NCBI GenBank assembly: GCA_036417435.1
Contig: CM070903.1
Span: forward strand, 86,400,001-86,464,000
Direction of reading: 5' to 3'
DNA length: 64,000 bases
Source of the DNA: Inia geoffrensis
Taxonomy: Eukaryota; Chordata; Mammalia; Artiodactyla; Iniidae
The notes below the pieces were generated by a model. That model ran no database searches, was not told the DNA's origin, and saw only the letters and a program-made list of their open reading frames with translations. This document shows, piece by piece, positions 55,717 through 64,000 of the stretch (positions are counted from its first letter, which is position 1; every line of letters starts with the position of its first letter). The position numbers and the translations under genes were made by a program.

Positions 55717-56187
55717 AAATGTGATAGAGGAACACAAAAATCCCTCACCCATTCCAGGGATGTCAGGGAGGACACCTGAGTGAAAGCAGCCTCATGGGAA
55801 GGGGACAAAACAAGCAAAGGAGCAGTAGCATGAGTAGAAGGGCACACCAGGCAACTTCAAGTCCCCTGTGTCACTAAGCATCAGCAAATATTCTGGAGAG
55901 AAGCCCCTACAGAGGTGAACAGGTCAAAAAAAAGCTTTGTTTACCGTGCTGAAAGCATGGGCTTTATTCTCTTAACCATGAGGTGTCATTGGAGAGTTTT
56001 TAACCTCGAGAGCAACATGGTCAGAGTTGTGCTATAGATGAATTTCCTAGTGACAGTGAAGATAATAGATCTGAGGCGGACAAAAATAGAGGTAGTAGGA
56101 CAGGTGTGTGGGGTAGGAAGGGGGAAGGAAGTGTAACCATCCAGGCAAGAGATAAGGGAGGAAAGAAATCAGGCAGTAGCAGCCAAG

Positions 56188-56409
56188 TTTTTTTGTTTTT
56201 TTGGGGGGTTTTTTTTTGCGGTACGCGGGCCTCTCACTGTTGCGGCCTCTCTCGTTGCGGAGCACAGGCTCCGGACACGCAGGCTCAGCGGCCATGGCTC
56301 TCGGGCCCAGCCGCTCCGCGGCATGGGGGATCTTCCCGGACCGGGGCACGAACCCGCGTCCCCTGCATCGGCAGGCGGACTCTCAACCACTGCGCCACCA
56401 GGGAAGCCC
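56188..56409 (-). mobile_element. CHR-family SINE, short type
   Basis: Reversed copy close to the family norm. TSD GCAGCCAAG / GCAACCAAA at 56179-56187 and 56410-56418. Inserted in the L2 relic. Confidence 0.95.
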
Positions 56410-56650
56410 GCAACCAAAATTTTTTAAGTGATAAAACTGATAAGACTTTGCGATGGATTGAACATGGGGATAGAGGCAGAAATGAAGCAAAGGAAGTAGT
56501 CCATAGTGTCTCCTAAGTTTCTGTCTTGGATAACCAGGTAGGTAAGGTGAGGGTAGGGGTCGGGGGTTCGTTTGAGAGCGCTTGCATTTAGAGCACTAGA
56601 TTGGGTCAAGGAAATGGCCATGATCCATCCATTCAGGTGTGCCTGGGGTG

Positions 56651-58479
56651 ATAAAGGGAGAGAAGTAAACAAGAGGAGTACCTCAGAGGTTCCTTCCCAT
56701 CAGAATAGTTGGTGAGAGACAGCTAACTTGGGTTTACACAAGAAATAGTCAAATACTAGAATCCACACAGACACTGATGGTAAATACCAAGAAAGCCAAA
56801 ATCTTAAGGCTTGCCCCCAGAATGCTATCATTCCATCATTCAAACACAGCAGCATTCAAGAGACCAGCAAAAAGGAGACAGTGGCAGTTCCAACACAAAA
56901 CGGCCAAAAGCAGAATAATGATGCCAGTGTGGTTGCTGTGCTCTCGCCTCACACCTGCCCCTCACAGAGCCGAGAGCAGTTGCACACAGGCCACTGCCCT
57001 CCTACTTTCTCATCTGAATAAGGAACAAGGAAATACCACATATACGATGTGACGGTGCCAGCAGAGAAGCCTCAGAGTCACTTGTGTAAAATAAACACAA
57101 CCCTGTTCTGCTAGGTCCACGTGGTCCTGTACCCCTTGCGACTTTCTGCCCCCTAACTTCTCCCTCCTCCCGTCACCCTCCACCTCCCTTAGAGCCCTGG
57201 ACCCTATTCCTCTTGTTGCAACTCTGTCACCGGTTGGGTTGTTTATTGTGTTTCTATTTGAGGATTACAGAGGCAAAAGTCCCTTAAAAAAACTCTGTTC
57301 CTCTTATTTCAGGTGCCACTTACCTATCAAATAACTTTCATTTGCCCCCATGCACCAAACAACTCTGTGCTTTCCCTGTGCTGTTTGCAGTCTTAGACAC
57401 AGTCCCATGGAAGGATTAGGTGCAAATGTCACTCTGCCGTTTCCTTCAGTAGATTGTGCAAGTGTAAGCTGGATTGTGTAAGTGAATATTAGCTCTTTCC
57501 CTCCAGTGCTAATAAATCAAGCAGTGTTTGAGGTCTTTTTTTTTTTTTTTTTTTTCTTCCTTGCAGAGGGATAGAATGAGCAAAGCAAAGAGTCATAACT
57601 TTCTTTCCCTTGGCAGGCGGGAGTAGTGAAATGAGAAGCCTGCCAAACTGCCAGCCCACATATGGAAAGTGTCCAACAACCTAGGGAAATTCAGGATGGC
57701 CACTAACTGTTCTGGCAGGTTTACTGGAAATGATTTCTTTACGAAGAATATCCTTTAAGGGGGGGCCCCTTTCAGTGAAGTTGTGACAGTAAGACCTCCC
57801 TTGCACTAGAGGGAGCAGTGCAAAGAACGCTTTTACTAGAGATTAGTAACTGGTAAACTGCACAGGTGGCAACTTTCTCTGTGGTAGCCCAGCAGATCTA
57901 ATTCAACTTTGTTTAGTCTCCTCACTGTTGTAAACTCAGGTCCCACTGTTCTTTCAGAACTGTACGGACCAGAGATCTCAAATTTGGCCTGGGAACAGTG
58001 CTCGTTTGCCATCTGATTGACCTGTGGGTGAGCAGTAAGTATAGAAATTGGGAGTAAGCCTTTAGAAACATTTATAATAATTCAACAGGGTAGTTTGGTA
58101 CCTAATAATTTAAAAATTAGGTTTGTTTTTTTAATGTCATTTTTCTAATAATTCATCTTTATTTTATTTTATAAAAGTATAAATCAGCTGAGGATGAAAA
58201 AGAAATTTTTAGGAAGATCCGGGTGCCCCACAGATTGATAGAGAAGCACTGGTAGATAAAGGCACACTAGACAGAATTCAGGTGTCCTGGGCTCCAGCCT
58301 TTGCTCTTTCATCAACTTTGTGAATGATCAATTCACTTTGTCCCAAGGAGTTACAAGTTCACAACTATAAGGGGGGGGGGGGCGGGGTTGAACATTGGAC
58401 TTTAACCATACCTCCTTGCCTGACAGCACGTCTACCCTGCCTGAAACCTACAGACTGTTCTTTAATTTCTTCCCCCTTT
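56651..58479. other. long unassigned stretch
   Basis: About 1.8 kb with no recognised transposon. A T-tract lies at 57535-57556, a GC run near 57760 and a G-run at 58371-58382. A 91-codon plus-strand frame (56777-57052) is not supported by any domain. Confidence 0.42.
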
Positions 58480-59290
58480 CAGCATATGCAATTGGACAAA
58501 GTCCTGTGGATTCTGTCCCTGAAATGTACCTCACGTCTCCTCGCCCTGCCTTCTGTCACATCAGGTCTCCTCCAAACTGAGCATTCTGTCTCCAGGCTTG
58601 GCTCTCACCATATAGTTGTTAGAGGGACCTTAAGGAAATTTAAAATGTCATTCCTCTGTTTATGGAGGAGCGCCTTGTGCCGTATACAACACATTCCAAA
58701 CTTTGCCAAATCTCCATGGTAACTGGCTCTGGACAACCCTTCTGGCCTCATCTCCAGATACCCTCCCCAACCAGCCGAAACCCCACCACTCCGGGCTCCT
58801 TCCTGCTCCTCAGAACCCTTGTTACACCTCAGGCCTTGGTCCATGGCTTGCTTCACACTGTCACCTCTGCCCTGGAATGCCTCTTCCTCAGTGCCTACCT
58901 GGCACTTTCATCCCTCAAAGCTCAGCTCATGTCACTATCTCTCTGCATTTTCTCTGGCATTCCTCTTTTTCTACCAGATATAACTACTCCTTTATCTACG
59001 TCTTCTTCTCACTTTATATTTATATAAATACAGTTATTAGTTTACCAGTTTTGTTTCTGCTTTCCTTTCCAAAACCAAGATTCCTTATGAATCTTTTTTT
59101 TTTTTTTTTCTGGCCATGCTGCCAGCTTCTGGGATCTTAGTTCCCCCACCAGGGATCGAACATGTGCTCCCTGCAGTGGAAGTCCTAACGACTGGACCAA
59201 CAGAGAAGTCCCAAAGATTCCTTGTGAATCTTAATTATCCCAGCAACTAGTATAGTACCCCACATACAGGAGACACTCAGTTGTTTATGT
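58480..59290 (+). mobile_element. L2 relic, about 0.7 kb, interrupted by a SINE
   Basis: Forward L2: 'atgtcattcctctgtttatg', 'ccttgttacacctcaggcct', 'ctctgccctggaatgcctct', 'catccctcaaagctcagctc', 'acatacaggagacactcagt'. Frames of 121-145 codons at 58662-59140 are relics of or chance frames in the L2 and are broken. Confidence 0.75.
59096..59213 (-). mobile_element. CHR/Bov-tA-like SINE, head-only type
   Basis: Reversed head-only copy. A 19-bp TSD, AAGATTCCTTATGAATCTT with one mismatch, lies at 59077-59095 and 59214-59232. Inserted in L2. Confidence 0.94.
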
Positions 59291-59304
59291 CCGTATTATA
59301 GATT

Positions 59305-59960
59305 GAGACACTTTTTTTATTCATTCATTCATTCATCGGGGAACATCATGTGCCAAGTGCTCAAGATTTAGTGGTGACTAAGATAGACAAGGTCACAGCC
59401 ATCAAGGAGCTTACATTACAGTGTGGGAGACAGAAAACAAATAAATAGGATGATAAACAAAAACCAGTAAATAAACAAACCAAATAATTACAGAGATCAT
59501 TGAGATCATTGCTATGAAGAACCTAAACAGACTGATGAGATAGAGCCTGCGGGGGGGTGGGGAGGGGGAGGGGGGCATATCAAGAGCACCCTCTCTGAGA
59601 AGATGACAGTTGAGCCGAGATCTGAAAGATGAGAGGAGCAGAGAGGAAAAGGGCCTGACCTGTTCAAGGAACAAAGATAAGGCCGGTTTTTTTGCATAAT
59701 TAGCAGGGCTGAGTGATATGAAATGAAGGTGGAAAACTAGGCCCCAGTACGTAGGACCTCACTAGGGTACAGTAAGGAGTTTAGATTTTTACTCTGAGCT
59801 AAAAGTCTTTGAAGTGTTTTAAGAAGGGAGGTTGCCTTGGTCAGAATAAAATCTTAAGACATTTACTCTAGTCCTATAAAGACTGGATTAAAGAGGAGCA
59901 AGAGATCAGGAACCAGATGAAGGGATGATTCCAGGATTGCAGGCCGGAGGTGATGTTTGC
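59305..59960 (-). mobile_element. L2 3' portion
   Basis: Reversed L2 starting 'attcattcattcattcatcg', with 'ttacattacagtgtgggaga', 'ttgagccgagatctgaaag', 'tctgagctaaaagtctttg'. It lies back-to-back with the forward L2 at 58480-59290. It may extend to about 60290. Confidence 0.75.
59551..59575 (+). repeat. G-quadruplex-type run
   Basis: Four G-runs (7, 4, 5 and 6 G) separated by single T/A bases. Fits a G4 pattern with 1-nt loops. Confidence 0.9.
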
Positions 59961-60609
59961 TTAGACTGGGGGTAGGAGAGCAAAGGCACGGGAGGCCCTC
60001 TGATAGGGGGCCTATCAGAGACGCCATTTGGAGCTCAAATTAGAAGGAGTTGGTTATGGATTGAATGTGTGTGGAACTAGAGGGACGTAATGGAAAATGT
60101 GGTAATCAAGGATGACCCTGAGGTTTTGGCTTGAGTGTCAAGGTAGAAATTGGTGGTGTTGACTGAATTGTATCGAATTGAATTGAATTGGTGAGGAAGT
60201 TTGGGGAATGGGTTCTGTCGGGTGGCCTGTGGGAGAGACTAGGAATCAAGGGCTCTGCTTTGGTTGGAGACGTATACTAGACATCCAAGAGGAGCTGTCA
60301 AGGATTAGGAAACAACTAAATGATAGAAAAGGAAACTGAGGCTGAAAAATGGACATGCAGGTACCAAGTGTTAGAACCCCACTAAGCTAAGCAGCCTCTT
60401 CTACAGGATACGGTAGTTATCAATTATTTCCTTTAGTCAGAATTGGAAGATAAGTACAAAAGATCTGACAAGAGAAAGGTAAAAGAGATGGCAAAAGAAC
60501 AGTTTTTGTTCTTTTAAGTTTGGGGAGGGGAGACTGTTTGGTTTTTTTTCCCAGCACAATCTTTAGAAAAGGAAAGAAAAGTGAAACAAAACTTCTGTCC
60601 TGGGGTCTA
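59961..60609. other. unassigned, possibly distal L2
   Basis: Text such as 'gaggatgaccctgaggtttt' near 60110 suggests continuing L2. A small (TTGAA)n run lies at 60160-60190. No gene. Confidence 0.4.
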
Positions 60610-60800
60610 GTTAAGAACATGCACTCTGAGGCAGCTTGGGTTCAGAGACTATCTCTATGGGTAACCCCTGTGTGACCTTGAAAATGTTCCTTCAAACCTT
60701 TGCCCCTTGGTTCCTGATATATAAAATATTTTAAAATGGGACCTACCTCCATGTGTCACCATGAGGGTGAGTTAATGTATGTAGCAAGTGCTTCCAGCAA
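60610..60800 (+). mobile_element. MIR SINE relic
   Basis: 'aagaacatgcactctgaggc', 'ccctgtgtgaccttgaaaatg', 'gagttaatgtatgtagcaag'. Confidence 0.65.
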
Positions 60801-60974
60801 GACACACAGCAAGAGCTCACAGACCCTTAGCTCTAATCTGAGCTTCTGCAAGAAGCCCCAGCAATGCCGAACCATTTCCAGTTATCCAGACGAGCCAAGC
60901 TTTCTCTCCATTGGGTCTTTTCCCAGTTCTTCTCTAAATAGACATAGGTGTCCCTAAAAACCACCATGCTATGA

Positions 60975-61062
60975 AAAATTGTGCAATGAAAACCACAAGG
61001 CTTATGGGGAAATGGGGTTTAATGGCATAACACTCAAAAACATCTTCAGTGACACATTAAAA
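60975..61062 (+). repeat. copy of an unnamed old repeat shared with 21855-21932
   Basis: 'aaggcttatggggaaatgggg', 'ataacactcaaaaacatctt' and 'agtgacacattaaaaa' align with the earlier locus. Family not recognised. Confidence 0.55.
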
Positions 61063-61074
61063 AATATAGGAATG

Positions 61075-61264
61075 GGGCTTCCCTGGTGGCGCAGTGGTTG
61101 AGAGTCCGCCTGCCGATGCAGGGGACACGGGTTCGTGCCCCAGTCCGGGAAGATCCCACATGCCATGGAGCGGCTGGGCCCATGAGCCATGGCCGCTGAG
61201 CCTGCGCGTCCGGAGCCTGTGCTCTGCAACAGGAGAGGCCACAACAGTGAGAGGCCTGCGTACC

Positions 61265-61298
<34 letters not shown>
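61075..61298 (+). mobile_element. CHR-family SINE, short type
   Basis: Complete forward copy followed by a run of over 30 A residues that grades into a (TA)n microsatellite. No clean TSD, probably obscured by tail expansion. Confidence 0.93.
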
Positions 61299-61331
<33 letters not shown>

Positions 61332-61347
61332 ATATATATATATATAT
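61299..61347 (+). repeat. (TA)n microsatellite grown from a SINE tail
   Basis: About 49 bp of TA with two TG interruptions, directly after the poly(A) of the SINE. Confidence 0.96.
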
Positions 61348-61362
61348 GAATCAAGATTTTAA

Positions 61363-61480
61363 GGGACTTCCCTTGTGGTCCAGTGGTTAAGACTCTGCAC
61401 TTCCAACGCACGGGACGTGGGTTTGATCCCTGGTTGGGGAGCTAAGATCCCACATGTCACAAGGCCAAAAAAAAAAAAAA
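61363..61480 (+). mobile_element. CHR/Bov-tA-like SINE, head-only type
   Basis: Forward head-only copy with an A-tail. TSD AAGATTTTAA / AAGGTTTTAA at 61353-61362 and 61481-61490. Confidence 0.92.
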
Positions 61481-61489
61481 AAGGTTTTA

Positions 61490-62142
61490 AATGTTTTTCC
61501 CTCAAAGGAGACTATCAAGAGAGGGAAAAGAACCCACAAAATTAGAGAAATTATTTGCAAATCATTTATCTGTTAAGGGTCCAGTATCCAGAATATATAT
61601 AGAACATTTATAACTCAACAACAAAAAGACAAACAATCTAATTTAGAAATGGGCAAAGGACTTGAGTAGACATTTCTCCAAAGAAGAGATACAAATGGCC
61701 AACAGGTGTATTAAAAGACGCTCACCCTCATTAGTCATTAGAGAAATGCAAATCAACCATGATAAAATACCACTTCACACCCACTAGGATGGTCATAATT
61801 TTAAAAAGAAGGAAAGAAAGAGAGAGAGAGAGAGATGACCCAGAAATTCCACTCCAAAGTATATGTCCAAAAGCATTGAAAAACAGAAACTTGTACACAA
61901 ATGTTCATAGCATCTCTAGTCACAATAACTGACATAATCCAAATGTCCATCAACTGATGAATAGGTAAACAAAATATGGTAAATCCATAATATAGAATAT
62001 TATTCAGCCATAAAAGGAATGGAGTACTGATGCATGCTACAACAGGGTGAACCTTGAAAACATTATGCTAAGTGAAAGAAGCTGGATACAAAAAGCCACA
62101 CATTGTATGATTCCATTTATACAAAATATCCAGAATAGGAAT
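61490..62142 (+). mobile_element. L1 ORF2 end and 3' UTR relic
   Basis: Forward L1: 'gggtccagtatccagaatat', 'acttgagtagacatttctcc', 'aaatgcaaatcaaccatgat', 'tgcatgctacaacagggtg', 'tgtatgattccatttatac'. A GA-repeat lies at 61806-61836. Frame broken. Confidence 0.85.
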
Positions 62143-62144
62143 AG

Positions 62145-62355
62145 AAGAAGAGCTAACTATTGAGCTCTCACCACATGTCAGGTACTGTGCAAACACCTTT
62201 TACATGCATAAACTTATTTCATCTTTATAAAAACTGTATGAGGTATGTACCGTTATTACCTCCCATTTTACATATTAAAAAATTGAGGCACAAACCTAGG
62301 ATTTAAATCTGAAGAGTCGAGTTATAGAGTATACTCTTACAACCACTGTATAACC
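62145..62355 (-). mobile_element. MIR SINE relic
   Basis: Reversed near full MIR: 'tgtcaggtactgtgcaaaca', 'tgaggtatgtaccgttatta', 'cccattttacatattaaa'. Confidence 0.78.
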
Positions 62356-62819
62356 ATAAGTAAAGACATTCAGATTTTAATTAAAAAAAAAATGAAAACT
62401 TAGTGCTGGTTAATCATGTCTTGCCATTAAACTTGTGCTGGCCACACAAGTCACCAGTCTGCAACCACTGTCAGGACGAAGTCTTTTCTCCTTCTCTCAG
62501 CCTTGAATGCCTCTTTTTGGAGTATGACAGGCATGCGTTCCACACACGACTTGTTTGTGTCCTTTTTCTTTACCCATAAAATAAGCATAAATAGACCTAC
62601 TTTGCAAGGGTGTATAAATATACAAAATGAACTATATAAAGTTCTATCTAGCACAATAGCTAGAACCTCACAGACAAGAAATAAATTAGAATATGAACTA
62701 TTTTTTAAGTTTTTCCTGTTGTGTCCATCTCTTTCCTACAGAGCTGGGTGTAGGCCCCCTTCTCTTTGCCAGCACCTAGCAGGAACCAGATAAATAGAAG
62801 ATTTGCTTTGGTCGATGTT
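62356..62819. other. unassigned sequence
   Basis: A 96-codon plus-strand frame (62503-62793) overlaps a minus-strand frame and has no known domain. No repeat identified. Confidence 0.4.
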
Positions 62820-63060
62820 CGATCTCTTTTTATACCATTTTTTCCTAATTGAAAAATTAGTGAATGTTCATTTTAAAACAAAAACTTAGCAGAAAACAAA
62901 AGCTGGGAAAATTTTAAGTTATCTTGACTATATTATTACATCTGGAAATAATATCATTTTTATATTTTAGCATTTATCTTTCCAGACTTACTTTTATGGA
63001 TATTTATAATAATTCCAATATGGGATTATTCAAAACATATTCCTCTATGCAATGATATTT
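62820..63060 (-). mobile_element. possible L1 3'-region relic
   Basis: AT-rich text such as 'ttagtgaatgttcattttaa' and 'gatatttataataattcc' resembles antisense old L1. Weak. Confidence 0.4.
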
Positions 63061-63061
63061 T

Positions 63062-63195
63062 CTTTATTTTTTTCTTTTTCTTTTTTTTTTGCCACACCAC
63101 AGGCATGCAGGATCTTAGTTCCCCGACCAGGGATTGAACCCGTGCCCTCTCAGTGGAAGCTTGGAGTCTTAACCACAGGACTGCCAGGGAAGTCT
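63062..63195 (-). mobile_element. CHR/Bov-tA-like SINE, head-only type
   Basis: Reversed head-only copy with a T/C tail, 'cgaccagggattgaacccg' and terminal GCCAGGGAAGTC. A weak TSD (CAATGATATTTT / CAATGCTTTTTT) flanks it. Confidence 0.88.
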
Positions 63196-63744
63196 GAACA
63201 ATGCTTTTTTCTTTAAAAAAAAAAAGACATACAGATGCACACACACTTTTCATGTGAAGACATACATATTTACACCAAGTTTTTAAGTACTAATTATATT
63301 TTTTAAAACAAATTTTGTCTACAGTATCTCCCTTTCTTATGGAACTAACATCCAACTGATTTATATTGAGTAATATATATTTTCAACATTTATTGAGAAC
63401 CATTTATTGAACCAGCAATGGCTCCACACAGACCTCTGCCTCTGCCCTTGTGCCAAGGTAAACCTTATTTACACCTTGTGATCTCAGACAGAGAGGGTGC
63501 AGCAAGATGCAAATATTGAAAAAAATTTAAATAAGCAGCCAACCCCCAAGCAAGTGCATCATGTAAAGCAAATGTATGTGTCTGGTTTCATCTCTGACCC
63601 ATTGATAGAAGTGAGTACTGGAGAGCTAGGGTATTATATAGCCTAGCAAAGTCCTGACCAATTTAGTGTATGTCCTAGTCTGCTACTGAATCTATTCTCA
63701 CTCCTACAAAGGGTGAGAGGCCGGCTGGTGAGGTAGAAAAGGGA
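63196..63744. other. unassigned sequence
   Basis: Plain AT-rich text. No gene or element recognised. Confidence 0.4.
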
Positions 63745-63895
63745 TGGACTTCACATTTCTTGATTCCACTTACTTCCTGGCAGGGTGTCCTTGAACAAGT
63801 TGCTTAATTTCTCTGAGGACCATTTCCTTATCAGTAAAACAGAGATAGGAATAACTATCTCATCAAGTTGTTAAGAGGATTAAACGAGATCTTTC
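63745..63895 (+). mobile_element. MIR SINE relic
   Basis: 'gtccttgaacaagttgctta', 'tttctctgaggaccatttcc', 'agttgttaagaggattaaac'. Confidence 0.7.
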
Positions 63896-63929
63896 TGGAT
63901 CACAAATCCAGTAGAAGCCTGATTAAAGG

Positions 63930-64000
63930 CCCCCAGGGCTCTCCTGTGCCTTCCCGGTAAAATCCAATCCCCTTGGCAAGCGTCTCCAGCCCGCTTCTCA
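63930..64000 (+). mobile_element. L2 relic cut by the window end
   Basis: 'cggtaaaatccaatcccctt' followed by 'agcgtctccagcccgct' matches the region of L2 upstream of its 3' end. It continues beyond the window. Confidence 0.55.

Larger units (their letters stand above)
55450..56650 (-). mobile_element. long L2 relic, interrupted by two SINEs
   Basis: Reversed L2: 'accctcaaggacttcatagc', 'gatgtcagggaggacacctg', 'aaccatgaggtgtcattgg', 'gtaaccatccaggcaaga', 'gatctgaggcggac'. Landmark order matches the other L2 copies but extends further. SINEs occupy 55612-55716 and 56188-56409. Confidence 0.68.

Noticed and set aside
58703..59140. 145-residue plus-strand open frame
   Set aside because: It lies in an L2 relic and runs into a SINE. 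A competing frame overlaps it. No intact L2 protein domain is visible.
2378..61411. Many short frames sharing a peptide like GPLTVVASPVAEHRL or MVESPPADAGDTGSCPGPG, suggesting a protein family
   Set aside because: All coincide with CHR SINE copies. They are the same non-coding SINE read in different frames.

Overview
This window is mammalian nuclear DNA, almost certainly from a cetacean. The diagnostic evidence is at least 33 copies of a tRNA-Glu-derived CHR-family SINE, with heads of the type GGGCTTCCCTGGTGGCGCAG. Many copies are little decayed and keep clear target-site duplications (TSDs). CHR SINEs of this kind are typical of whales, dolphins and hippos. Older layers shared by all placental mammals lie beneath them: L1, L2, MIR, MaLR LTRs, Tigger and MER5-type DNA transposons. 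Species and chromosome cannot be read from the sequence.

I found no protein-coding gene, exon, tRNA gene, rRNA or CRISPR array that I can support. The open reading frames are short, and the longer ones fall on SINEs, L1/L2 relics or microsatellites. The window is best read as intergenic or deep-intronic DNA.

Layout. 1-10 kb: decayed L1, a roughly 430-bp GAAA/GGAA tract, a repeat-free AT-rich segment near 6.7-7.15 kb that looks like a conserved non-coding element, and a MaLR LTR. 9.8-13 kb: an L1 nested in an older L1, and a MIR nested in a MIR. 14-18 kb: a SINE cluster and a solo class I ERV LTR on the minus strand. 19.6-24.4 kb: L1 3' ends, then a long unassigned stretch. 24.4-27.0 kb: inverted CHR SINEs and a 5'-inverted (twin-primed) L1. 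27-35 kb: MER5-like, MaLR, SINE, MIR and large L2 relics. 35-42 kb: a perfect 20-bp-stem hairpin, SINEs and unassigned DNA. 42.9-44.0 kb: a Tigger-type transposon with both terminal inverted repeats and TA duplications, carrying a SINE. 44-49 kb: antisense L1s with SINEs inside. 49.4-51.8 kb: a repeat-poor block. 53-64 kb: L1 ORF2 and 3'-end relics, long L2 relics in both orientations, and further SINEs.

The window shows successive layers of transposon insertion, datable by nesting: MIR/L2, then L1/MaLR/Tigger, then CHR SINEs. I see no evidence for a new functional gene system. The observations most worth checking are the twin-primed L1 with its 64/66-identical inverted overlap, the 20-bp hairpin, the complete Tigger copy, the paired inverted SINEs and the candidate conserved non-coding block. 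Family names rest on recognition by eye, not on a database search, and boundaries of old elements are approximate.
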